Shown: piece by piece, positions 21,688 through 28,917 of the stretch
Numbering within the stretch: the first letter of the stretch is position 1
Layout: each line of letters starts with the position of its first letter
Source: Vreelandella hamiltonii
Lineage (GTDB): Bacteria > Pseudomonadota > Gammaproteobacteria > Pseudomonadales > Halomonadaceae
DNA length: 56,938 bases
Assembly (NCBI RefSeq): GCF_014651775.1
Contig: NZ_BMXN01000022.1
Location: 1-56,938 of the forward strand
Direction of reading: 5' to 3'
Made by a program: the position numbers and the translations under genes
The notes under the pieces: model-generated
What the model saw: the letters and a program-made list of their open reading frames with translations, nothing else
What the model was told of the DNA's origin: nothing
The model's database searches: none

Positions 21688-22382
21688 CCCCATGGCAACA
21701 GCTGACCCAGGACGGGCTCTGGCGCAACAACCCGGCCCTGGTGCAACTACTGGGGCTCTGCCCGCTGCTGGCCGTGAGCGCCAGCGTGGTCAACGCACTA
21801 GGGCTGGCGCTGGCCACCCTGCTGGTCATGGTCGGGGCGAGTACGACTATCTCGCTGATTCGCTATCAGGTGCCCAGCGCGGTGCGGCTACCCGCCTTCG
21901 TGATGATCATTGCCGCCTTCGTGACCTGCGCCGAGCTGTTGATGGCTGCCTTTGCCTATTCGCTCTATCAAATTCTGGGCATTTTCATCCCATTGATCGT
22001 GACCAACTGCGCCATCCTGGGACGTGCCGATGCGTTTGCCTCGCGCCAGCCGGTACTTCCTGCGGCGCTGGACGGGTTCATGATGGGGCTCGGGTTCGGC
22101 TGGGTGCTGGTCTTGCTGGGAGCGATCAGAGAACTGCTGGGCCAAGGGACGCTGTTCCACAACATGCATCTGCTGCTGGGCCCCAGGGCCGCCGAGTGGC
22201 AGATAACGGTGATGGACGACTATCAGTTTCTGTTTTTCATGTTGCCGCCAGGGGCCTTTTTCGTTGCGGGCCTGCTGATCGCGCTCAAGAATGTCCTCGA
22301 CCAGCGCCAGCGCAAGGCACAGCCCTCCCCCACCCACGAGCGCAGCGAACGCCGCGTCCGGGTCACTGGCATCATCAAATAG
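21684..22382 (+). CDS. rsxE: Rnf/Rsx complex subunit E
   Basis: Integral membrane subunit homologous to RsxA. The 232-residue product has about six TM helices and the paired motifs [11 protein letters not shown] and [16 protein letters not shown], with Cys residues in equivalent positions to RsxA. A basic tail ([13 protein letters not shown]) ends the protein. The start overlaps rsxG by 4 bases. nth follows 15 bases later, the usual rsx-nth arrangement. Confidence 0.96.
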   Translation: MTPWQQLTQDGLWRNNPALVQLLGLCPLLAVSASVVNALGLALATLLVMVGASTTISLIRYQVPSAVRLPAFVMIIAAFVTCAELLMAAFAYSLYQILGIFIPLIVTNCAILGRADAFASRQPVLPAALDGFMMGLGFGWVLVLLGAIRELLGQGTLFHNMHLLLGPRAAEWQITVMDDYQFLFFMLPPGAFFVAGLLIALKNVLDQRQRKAQPSPTHERSERRVRVTGIIK

Positions 22383-22397
22383 TCTGGAGAAACGTTC

Positions 22398-23036
22398 ATG
22401 AATGCCCAGAAACGGCAGGAGATTTTTGCCCGCCTGCAGGCGGAAAATCCGCACCCCACCACCGAGCTGAACTGGAGCACCCCCTTCGAGCTGCTGGCTG
22501 CGGTACTGCTCTCGGCACAGGCCACCGACGTGGGCGTCAACAAAGCCACCGACCGACTGTTTCCGGTGGCCAACACCCCCGAAGCAATCATCGCGCTGGG
22601 CATCGAGGGACTCAAGGAGTACATCAAGACCATCGGCCTGTTCAACACCAAGGCTGAAAACCTGATGAAGACCTGCCATATTCTGGTGAACCAGCATGGT
22701 AGCGACGTGCCGCAAACCCGCCAGGCGCTGGAAGCCTTGCCGGGTGTCGGGCGCAAGACCGCCAACGTCATTCTCAATACCGCCTTTGGGCAGCCCACCA
22801 TCGCCGTGGACACGCATATCTTCCGAGTCTCCAACCGGACGGGCATCGCCAAGGGCAAGGACGTGGTCGAAGTGGAGCAGAAGCTGTTGCGCCATGTGCC
22901 CAAGGCTTTCAAGCAGGACGCCCATCACTGGCTGATCCTGCATGGCCGCTATACCTGTATCGCTCGCAAGCCACGCTGCGGTAGCTGTATTATCGAGGAT
23001 CTCTGCGACTATAAAGACAAAACCGAGCTGGCCTGA
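22398..23036 (+). CDS. nth: Endonuclease III
   Basis: Base-excision-repair glycosylase/AP lyase for oxidised pyrimidines. The 212-residue product has the helix-hairpin-helix LPGVGRKTANVILNTAF with the catalytic Lys, the catalytic Asp in TIAVDTHIFRVSNRTG, and a C-terminal 4Fe-4S cluster (CIARKPRCGSCIIEDLC). A TCTGGAGAAACG ribosome site precedes ATG 22398. Probably co-transcribed with the rsx genes. Confidence 0.97.
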   Translation: MNAQKRQEIFARLQAENPHPTTELNWSTPFELLAAVLLSAQATDVGVNKATDRLFPVANTPEAIIALGIEGLKEYIKTIGLFNTKAENLMKTCHILVNQHGSDVPQTRQALEALPGVGRKTANVILNTAFGQPTIAVDTHIFRVSNRTGIAKGKDVVEVEQKLLRHVPKAFKQDAHHWLILHGRYTCIARKPRCGSCIIEDLCDYKDKTELA

Positions 23037-23064
23037 ACGTTTGGGCCGCCCCAGGGAGCTGCCC

Positions 23065-24204
23065 ATGCCCAGCACTGATCACAGTACCATCTCAAGTACC
23101 ATCTCAAGTACCATCTCAAGTACCAGCAACAGCTCTGCCACAAGGCTTCACCAGCGCCCTATCCACGAGCGAATCGACGCGCTGCTGGCTCTCTCCCGCC
23201 AGCACGCAGAGCACTTCTGCAGTCCTGACGCGTGGCTGGCACGGCAGCGCTATCTGGCGCAGCACCCTACTTCACTTCTGGTGATGAAGTGCATGGATGG
23301 CCGTATCCACCTTCCCCATGCCACCCGCACCCCGCTGGGCATCATCACGCCGTTTCGCAACCTGGGGGGTATTTTCGACCTGGGCTGGCCTTACCTGGGT
23401 GAGCTGCTCACCGATTCGGTGCTGGCGGCAGCGCAGCAGGGGCGCGGCACCTTGATGTGCATTACTTATCACTACTCCGCCGGACAGCCACAGCGGGGCT
23501 GTGCAGGCTTCGGCTGCGATACGGCGGCCGCCCGGGCTCACGCATACGGCATTGCCGAGCAGGCGGGCAAACTGTTTGGCAAAGACCACCAGCAGGTGTA
23601 CCCGCTGGTGTGTGGCTTTGAAACGGATAGCGACGCGCTGGTGATTCATGGCAAGGCAGGAGCGGTCCTGGACATTCGCGACTGGGTAGGCCAACCGGCA
23701 GAGGCCCTGGCCATCCGCCTAGCCACCGTCTGCCCGGATATGCCTGACGACATACGCCGTGACCTGCTACCGCTACTGGAAGGTAACCTGGCCCATGTCA
23801 CTAGCCTGTATGGCACCGCCCGGGCGCTGGATATCGAACACCGCGAGTGGGTCATTTGCATTGGCCGAGGTTTCGATTTTCTTCACCTGCCCAATACCGC
23901 ACTGATCATCGGCCCCTACGGGCCCGACCTGGCAGAACCCATTGGTACGGCGGCGGATATCATCGCCGCCAACATGCTCCATGGCCGCATTCCAGACGAC
24001 GGTTTCATGCTACTGGCCTCGACCCCTTATCAACACAGCGGCGTCGATCGCGCGCGGGCAGAGCTGAAATCGCAGTTCCTGTCGCGCTTTGCCGCACAGG
24101 TGATCGGCCAGCGTCATCCTGAGCTGGCCAGCAAGATGCGACCTCACACGGCCGTGGTGCACTGGCCTACCAGGCGTCTGGACCTGCTTCAGCCCAGCAA
24201 CTGA
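23065..24204 (+). CDS. CsoSCA/beta-carbonic-anhydrase-like protein
   Basis: A 379-residue protein. CMDGR (Cys76, Asp78, Arg80) followed 60 residues later by His136 and Cys146 (with another Cys at 150) reproduces the C-x-D-x-R plus H-x(n)-C zinc-site pattern of beta-class carbonic anhydrases. The H-to-C spacing (about 10) resembles carboxysomal CsoSCA rather than the H-x2-C of ordinary beta enzymes. The C-terminal half (VICIGRGFDFLHLPNTALII) may be the non-catalytic duplicate seen in CsoSCA. No carboxysome or RuBisCO genes are present. The N-terminus holds a 12-bp tandem repeat. ATG 23065 is preceded by AGGGAG; the longer frame upstream lies inside nth. Function inferred, not certain. Confidence 0.6.
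   Translation: MPSTDHSTISSTISSTISSTSNSSATRLHQRPIHERIDALLALSRQHAEHFCSPDAWLARQRYLAQHPTSLLVMKCMDGRIHLPHATRTPLGIITPFRNLGGIFDLGWPYLGELLTDSVLAAAQQGRGTLMCITYHYSAGQPQRGCAGFGCDTAAARAHAYGIAEQAGKLFGKDHQQVYPLVCGFETDSDALVIHGKAGAVLDIRDWVGQPAEALAIRLATVCPDMPDDIRRDLLPLLEGNLAHVTSLYGTARALDIEHREWVICIGRGFDFLHLPNTALIIGPYGPDLAEPIGTAADIIAANMLHGRIPDDGFMLLASTPYQHSGVDRARAELKSQFLSRFAAQVIGQRHPELASKMRPHTAVVHWPTRRLDLLQPSN
23083..23125 (+). repeat. 12-bp in-frame tandem repeat
   Basis: Three perfect copies of AGTACCATCTCA are followed by a 7-base partial fourth copy, coding for repeated STIS near residues 7-20 of the CsoSCA-like protein. Copy-number change by slippage would add or remove four residues without a frameshift. 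Confidence 0.9.
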
Positions 24205-25241
24205 CGATACGCCTCACGCCACTGGGGCCACTCCCAGGGCGACGTATCCAGCCGCTCAGGAGCGGTCATCGTGCCTTGTAGCCACGCGGCAAGGCGCTGA
24301 TAGAGCCCCTCCCGTGTCCCATCGTAACGGTAGGCGTCAGGATAGAGTTCCGGAAAGCAGAGTCTGTCCGGCACCAGCGGCCACGCGCCACGCTGGGCAG
24401 CCTCCATGATGGCCAGCCCCTGAAACTCATGCCAGGTGGTCGACACGACGATACCACCGCCGTTCAACAGCGCCTGATACTGCTCCTCTGGCTGAGGCCC
24501 CCAACAGACGAGATGCTGCGCCAGCCGCACCTGCGCCTCAGCAAAGATGGCGGGCTCGTCGCGAAACCGTTGGCCCATGACGGCAAGTTCGAAAGGCACG
24601 CCCTCCTCACTCAGCCTGAACAACACCGCAAAGAAGTCCTCGGGGTTCTTGTCGTACTCCCAACGGTGGTTCCAGACGATGCGGCGAGGTGGCGGTGCAA
24701 CGTCGGGCCCCTGCGCCAGCGGCTGCAAGGGCACCGGCAACACTTTTGCCGAACGCCTCAGCCGCTCCAGCGGCGCGGCGGCCGGCAGGTTCTCGGGCAT
24801 TTTTTTCAGAAATTGCCGGACGCCAGTAAAAAAGGAGTCGCGGTTATAGGCGGTGTTGAATACCAGGGTATCCGCCGCCAAGGCCGCATAGAGATTGACC
24901 ATTTTGGCTTCGACCTGGGGCACCTGTTCGCTGGACTCCGGGTAGGCAAACTGGTTCTCGTGAAAATAGACGATTTTGCGGGCCTGGCCCAGGTGCGGAA
25001 ACAGTCCCACCAGCGTGGCCATGTCCACCATGGAGGTGGCCAGCACCACATCGAAGCGCTGGCTGAGGGTAGCGTGTTCCTTCAACCACCAGCTCAGCGG
25101 ATTACCGCGTATGCGCCAGGCAAAATGGCGCGGTGGCAAGCTCAGCAATGTCCATTCCACATCCGTCAGTTCAGCCATCAAACTGTTTGCCCAGTAACGA
25201 TGGCTGACCGCCTCGTAGGCGGAGAGCAGTAATACCCGCAT
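24189..25241 (-). CDS. Queuosine-tRNA mannosyltransferase-like (DUF3524/GTDC1 family) glycosyltransferase
   Basis: A 350-residue GT4-type glycosyltransferase. N-terminal LLLSAYEAVSHRYWANSL, LPPRHFAWRIRGNPLSWWL and YFHENQFAYP are the signature blocks I associate with DUF3524, whose animal member mannosylates queuosine in tRNA-Asp. The C-terminal half has IVWNHRWEYDKNPEDFF and WHEFQGLAIMEAA, the nucleotide-sugar binding region. Start ATG 25241 shares its A with the upstream ArsA stop (TGATG). The last gene of the cstA operon; it overlaps the convergent CsoSCA-like gene by 16 bases. The acceptor in bacteria is inferred. Confidence 0.75.
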   Translation of the reverse strand: MRVLLLSAYEAVSHRYWANSLMAELTDVEWTLLSLPPRHFAWRIRGNPLSWWLKEHATLSQRFDVVLATSMVDMATLVGLFPHLGQARKIVYFHENQFAYPESSEQVPQVEAKMVNLYAALAADTLVFNTAYNRDSFFTGVRQFLKKMPENLPAAAPLERLRRSAKVLPVPLQPLAQGPDVAPPPRRIVWNHRWEYDKNPEDFFAVLFRLSEEGVPFELAVMGQRFRDEPAIFAEAQVRLAQHLVCWGPQPEEQYQALLNGGGIVVSTTWHEFQGLAIMEAAQRGAWPLVPDRLCFPELYPDAYRYDGTREGLYQRLAAWLQGTMTAPERLDTSPWEWPQWREAYRQLLG

Positions 25242-26248
25242 CAAAATCCTTGCTGTTCAAGCTGGGCAGCCAACTGCTCCAGCACCTCAATACCTTGTAC
25301 ATCTGTCGGCAGCCAAGGTAGCACGGGGCGCGGCAGGTGGCGAAAATGTTGTTCGATGCGCGCCAGATAAGTAGCCTCCTGCTGCCGCCTGGCTGCCAGG
25401 AACTCGCCGTCGGCGTCTGCGGGAATCACCCGATTGATGAGCACCCCCGCCACCGGGATACGCACTTCCTCCAGCGCTTTCACCGCACGATCGGTTTCCA
25501 GGATCGGCAGCCGCTCGGGGGTCATGACGAACAAGAAGCTGCAGGCGCTTTTATCCTCGATACGTCGTCGTGCCTGGTGAAACAGGCGGCGGCGCTCGAT
25601 CAGCGTGCTGGCCACGTCGCGGGTGCGTTCATCCAGGTCTTCCAGCGGGTCCTGGGTGGGGTCGTCAAAGGGCGTGGCCACGTCCCTGCCTCGCTTGGGG
25701 GTCAGATGCTCCAGCACCTTGCCCAACTCGGCGGATTTGCGGTTATGGGCCAGCAGCCCGTCGGTCCACGCGGCCATGGCCTCGGGCAGGGTCAGCAGCC
25801 TTAGGGTATGCCCCGTGGGCGCCGTATCGAAAATGATCACGTCATAGGGGGCCTCATCGTCCACCATCAGACGAGCCAACCGCTCCAGCAAGGCGGCCTC
25901 CTGAGTGCCGGGAGACTGACGTGTCAGGCGCATCTGCCGCTCCAGCTCCTGCATCATTTCTGGCGCTGCATAACGCCGCATCTGGGCCACGACGCGGGCA
26001 AGGTGTGCTTCCACTTCACGGTCGGGGTCGATCTCCATGGCATCCAGGTTGGGCAACAGGCGGCGAGGCGTATCGCCCAACTGCCTGTCGAACACATCGC
26101 CCAGGCTATGGGCCGGGTCGGTGGAGACCACCAGCACCCGTTTGCCTCGGCTGGCGGCCAGCACGGCCAATGAGGCCGCCACGGTGGTCTTGCCAACGCC
26201 CCCTTTGCCACCTACCCATAGCAGGCGTCGATTCAATACAGCGTGCAT
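25241..26248 (-). CDS. ArsA/Get3-family ATPase
   Basis: A 335-residue P-loop ATPase of the deviant Walker A class: WVGGKGGVGKTTVAASLA (residues about 11-28), switch I STDPAHSLGDVF and Walker B/switch II IIFDTAPTGHTLRLL. It is a single ATPase unit, like Get3 or half of ArsA. No arsB, arsD or arsR is nearby, and the ArsA metalloid cysteines are not evident, so arsenite export is unlikely. It stands between a cory-CC-star gene and the glycosyltransferase in the cstA operon, which suggests a membrane-protein or metal/cofactor handling role tied to CstA. That role is inference. Confidence 0.85.
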   Translation of the reverse strand: MHAVLNRRLLWVGGKGGVGKTTVAASLAVLAASRGKRVLVVSTDPAHSLGDVFDRQLGDTPRRLLPNLDAMEIDPDREVEAHLARVVAQMRRYAAPEMMQELERQMRLTRQSPGTQEAALLERLARLMVDDEAPYDVIIFDTAPTGHTLRLLTLPEAMAAWTDGLLAHNRKSAELGKVLEHLTPKRGRDVATPFDDPTQDPLEDLDERTRDVASTLIERRRLFHQARRRIEDKSACSFLFVMTPERLPILETDRAVKALEEVRIPVAGVLINRVIPADADGEFLAARRQQEATYLARIEQHFRHLPRPVLPWLPTDVQGIEVLEQLAAQLEQQGF

Positions 26249-26287
26249 GGTCTGTCCTGATGTGCGGGCTACCGCTGGGCAAATGCC

Positions 26288-26587
26288 TCAACAGCAGCGG
26301 AAGTGATCCAGTGGGGAGTGCTCCATGCCCATGCGTCGATGCCAGTCATGGAAGCGTTCGAGCAGCAATGGCTGCAGCTCAAGCGTGTAATAAGCAGCAG
26401 GATTCTGCAGGCCCATCATTTCGGCAAACACCAGCAGCATGAACAGGTCGTCTTCATCGCGTCGCGCTCTGGCGATGGCGCCCCGGTAGCGGGCGCTGTA
26501 CACCTCTTCGGTAAAGAAGCGGGCCTGGTCGAGCCAGGCCCTGAGCGTTTCTCGACGCGACGACCCGGAATGCAGATCATCGCTCAT
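26288..26587 (-). CDS. Cory-CC-star family small protein
   Basis: A 99-residue protein with an SARYRGAIARARRDEDDLFM core, LVFAEMMGLQNPAAYYTLEL and a terminal Cys-Cys immediately before the stop (HFRCC). This matches the cory-CC-star family, named for its Cys-Cys-stop end. Its function is not established. GGAGAAACCCC before ATG 26587 is the ribosome site. It sits 26 bases after cstA and 39 bases before the ArsA-like ATPase. The invariant C-terminal CC hints at metal binding or a disulfide/thioester role (inference). Confidence 0.8.
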   Translation of the reverse strand: MSDDLHSGSSRRETLRAWLDQARFFTEEVYSARYRGAIARARRDEDDLFMLLVFAEMMGLQNPAAYYTLELQPLLLERFHDWHRRMGMEHSPLDHFRCC

Positions 26588-26613
26588 GGGGTTTCTCCAG
26601 GGTTATGCAGCGG

Positions 26614-28290
26614 CTAAGGCTGCTGCTCGGCGACTTCGGAACGCGAGCGCTTCAGCGCGGCCGCACACTCCATGGCCACCATGATGGCCGCAATCAGGAC
26701 GACGATGTCCAGTACCAGCAGGAACATGTTGCCCTGATTCCAGAAAGTGCGCAGCTGCAGCAGCAGCGCCAGGATCGTCATCACCAGCAGGAAGCACAGC
26801 GGTGCCAGGGTGTACCACATGGGCCGTTTCAGGCGCACCAGCATCACGGTGATCACCAGCAATGTCAGGCCTGCCAGCAACTGGTTGGTGGTCCCAAACA
26901 GCGGCCAGATGATCAGCCCACCCGAGCCGTCGGCCCCACCGGCGCCAAACGCCAGCAACAGGCAGCTACCCACGGCCAGGCCGGTGGCAATGGCAGGTTT
27001 CTTCATCCACGGCTGCTGATAGATATCGCCCCACTCCTGGAAAATATAGCGCTGCAACCGCAGCCCGGTATCCATGGTGGTCCCGGCAAACAGCGCCGCC
27101 ATGACCGTCAGCAGCGTCGCCGCCGTCACTTCAGGCAGCCCCAGGCCGTTATGGATGATGTAGGCTCCGCCCTCCACGAAGGCGTTGACGCCCCCCTGGC
27201 CAAAGGCACTGTACATGGCCTGCCAGTCACCCAGCGTTGCAAAGCCTGCCGTGGCCGCCAGAATCGCCGCCAGGGCCAACATGCCTTCGCCTACCGCGCC
27301 GAAATAGCCCACGAACCGCGCGTCGGTCTCCTTGTTGAGCTGTTTGGAGGTGGTCCCCGAAGACACCAACCCATGGAAGCCAGAGATTGCCCCACAGGCA
27401 ATGGTCACGAACAACAAAGGAATGAGCGATGGCGTACCCGCAGGCACATCGCTGTTGAACGCCGGTGCTACCAGAGTCGGGTTCAGCAACACCAGGGCGC
27501 CGTACAGCACCAGCAGACCGATGAACAGCTGCAGACCATTGATATAGTCACGGGGTTGCAGCAGCATCCAGACGGGCAGCAAGGAGGCGATGGCGGCGTA
27601 GGCAAACAGGATCAGGATCCACACCGCGTTACCGGACATACCCGCCACTTCCGAGGGCATCTGGATCGGCACCGAAGGGCCAATGAAGATCAGGGCATAG
27701 AGCGCAATGACCCCCAGTACCGATACAACGGGCAAGCTCATGATCCGACGGTAGATCAACTGGCCGATGATCAGTGCCACGAGGATGGCTCCCCACACCG
27801 GCACGACCGCGCTGGAGAAATTCATCATGAGACCGGCAATGACCACCGCGAACACCGCGTTGACCATGAGCAGCACCAGAAAGATGACGATCATGAAGAT
27901 ACTGCGGGCACGCTTGCCAACGACATCTCCAGTGAGCGCCCCCACCGATTTTGCCTTGTTGCGCACACTGGCCCAGATGGCGCCGAAATCATGAATCCCG
28001 GCAAAGAATATCGTGCCGAACACCACCCACATGAAGGCCGGTGCCCAGCCCCAGATCACCGCGATGGCCGGCCCGACGATGGGTGCGGCACCCGCCACCG
28101 AGGTAAAGTGGTGCCCCCACAGCACGAACCGATTGGTAGGCACATAATCGACGCCATCTTCGAACTCATGGGCAGGGGTTTTAAAGTCAGGATCTAGTTG
28201 GTAGATCTTTTGAGCAACGAACTTGGAGTAAATAAAGTACCCCAATGCCATTGCACCAAGACCCACCACCAGCAAGAAAATAGCACTCAT
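26614..28290 (-). CDS. cstA: CstA-family carbon starvation transporter
   Basis: A 558-residue integral membrane protein with about 16 TM helices, beginning MSAIFLLVVGLGAMALGYFI. The conserved VLWGHHFTSVAGAAPIVGPA, HDFGAIWASVRN and FHGLVSSGTTSKQLNKETDA blocks define CstA/BtsT (YjiY), transporters linked to pyruvate and peptide uptake. It is shorter than E. coli CstA (about 700), as in other compact members. AAGGAG precedes ATG 28290. First gene of the operon with cory-CC-star, ArsA-like ATPase and glycosyltransferase; divergent from a signalling operon starting at 28534. Confidence 0.92.
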   Translation of the reverse strand: MSAIFLLVVGLGAMALGYFIYSKFVAQKIYQLDPDFKTPAHEFEDGVDYVPTNRFVLWGHHFTSVAGAAPIVGPAIAVIWGWAPAFMWVVFGTIFFAGIHDFGAIWASVRNKAKSVGALTGDVVGKRARSIFMIVIFLVLLMVNAVFAVVIAGLMMNFSSAVVPVWGAILVALIIGQLIYRRIMSLPVVSVLGVIALYALIFIGPSVPIQMPSEVAGMSGNAVWILILFAYAAIASLLPVWMLLQPRDYINGLQLFIGLLVLYGALVLLNPTLVAPAFNSDVPAGTPSLIPLLFVTIACGAISGFHGLVSSGTTSKQLNKETDARFVGYFGAVGEGMLALAAILAATAGFATLGDWQAMYSAFGQGGVNAFVEGGAYIIHNGLGLPEVTAATLLTVMAALFAGTTMDTGLRLQRYIFQEWGDIYQQPWMKKPAIATGLAVGSCLLLAFGAGGADGSGGLIIWPLFGTTNQLLAGLTLLVITVMLVRLKRPMWYTLAPLCFLLVMTILALLLQLRTFWNQGNMFLLVLDIVVLIAAIMVAMECAAALKRSRSEVAEQQP

Positions 28291-28533
28291 AAGCGCAGCT
28301 CCTTTAATGGTGATGCTTTATTGTTGGGCTTACTCGCTTGCTCACTTCGAGCGTTTTCATAGTGGTATGAGACGTCTGGCAAGTCCATGAAAAAGCCCTT
28401 TTATGGCTTTAAACCACTGCGAAAGTTGTAGACGTCATGGCCATACTCATCGAAGGTCGTCTTGGCGGGCTCGGCTTGGCTACCTAAACTTCTTCAAGAA
28501 CCAATAATAACGTTGCGTTATCAGGAGCCCTCC
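28291..28533. promoter_or_regulatory. Divergent control region between cstA and the receiver gene
   Basis: This 243-base intergenic region must hold both outward promoters. It contains a short AAGCC-CTTTTAT-GGCTT hairpin near 28388-28404. No confident activator or sigma-54 site could be read. Confidence 0.45.
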
Positions 28534-28917
28534 ATGGCCAAAGTCTTAGTGGTCGACGATGAACCCAATATTGTCCTGTCTCTGGAGTTCTTGATGTCCC
28601 ATGCCGGACTCGAAGTAGTGACTGCCGAGGATGGAGAAAGCGCACTTTTACGTCTGGAAGATGCCTCCCCCGACCTGCTGTTATTAGATATCAGCCTGCC
28701 CGGCATCAGCGGCTTCGAAGTGCTCGAGCAGCTGCGCCAGCGTGAACAACAAGCAACGACCCAGCGGCTGCCGGTCATCATGCTGACCGCCCACGGCCGC
28801 GAAGTAGAGCGTGAGAAAGGCCTGGCGCTGGGAGCAGACGACTACGTGACCAAACCCTTTTCCACTCAGCAACTGATGGAAAAGGTCAAATCCCTGTTGG
28901 GTGAGCGAACGCCATGA
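28534..28917 (+). CDS. Stand-alone response-regulator receiver protein
   Basis: A 127-residue CheY-like receiver with no output domain. [20 protein letters not shown] carries the acidic pair, [20 protein letters not shown] the phospho-acceptor Asp, and MLTAHG...[10 protein letters not shown] the Thr/Lys switch residues. ATG 28534 is chosen for the CAGGAGCCCTCC site before it. The frame is open to 28462, but that is leader. Its stop overlaps the next gene (ATGA). Likely partner is the histidine kinase three genes on; lacking a DNA-binding domain, it probably acts by protein contact or phosphotransfer. Confidence 0.93.
   Translation: MAKVLVVDDEPNIVLSLEFLMSHAGLEVVTAEDGESALLRLEDASPDLLLLDISLPGISGFEVLEQLRQREQQATTQRLPVIMLTAHGREVEREKGLALGADDYVTKPFSTQQLMEKVKSLLGERTP

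Noticed and set aside
23065..24204. Evidence for carboxysomes
   Set aside because: Only a CsoSCA-like protein is present; no shell, RuBisCO or cso genes are in the window.
25241..26248. Arsenite-resistance role for the ArsA-like ATPase
   Set aside because: No arsB, arsC, arsD or arsR nearby, a single ATPase unit and no evident metalloid cysteine triad.
26605..28197. Long plus-strand open frame opposite cstA
   Set aside because: Gln/His/Arg-rich complement of a hydrophobic membrane gene, with no start signal.
28440..28500. Sigma-54 promoter upstream of the receiver gene
   Set aside because: A TTGGC...TTGGC stretch looked suggestive, but GG and GC do not have the required 10-base spacing.
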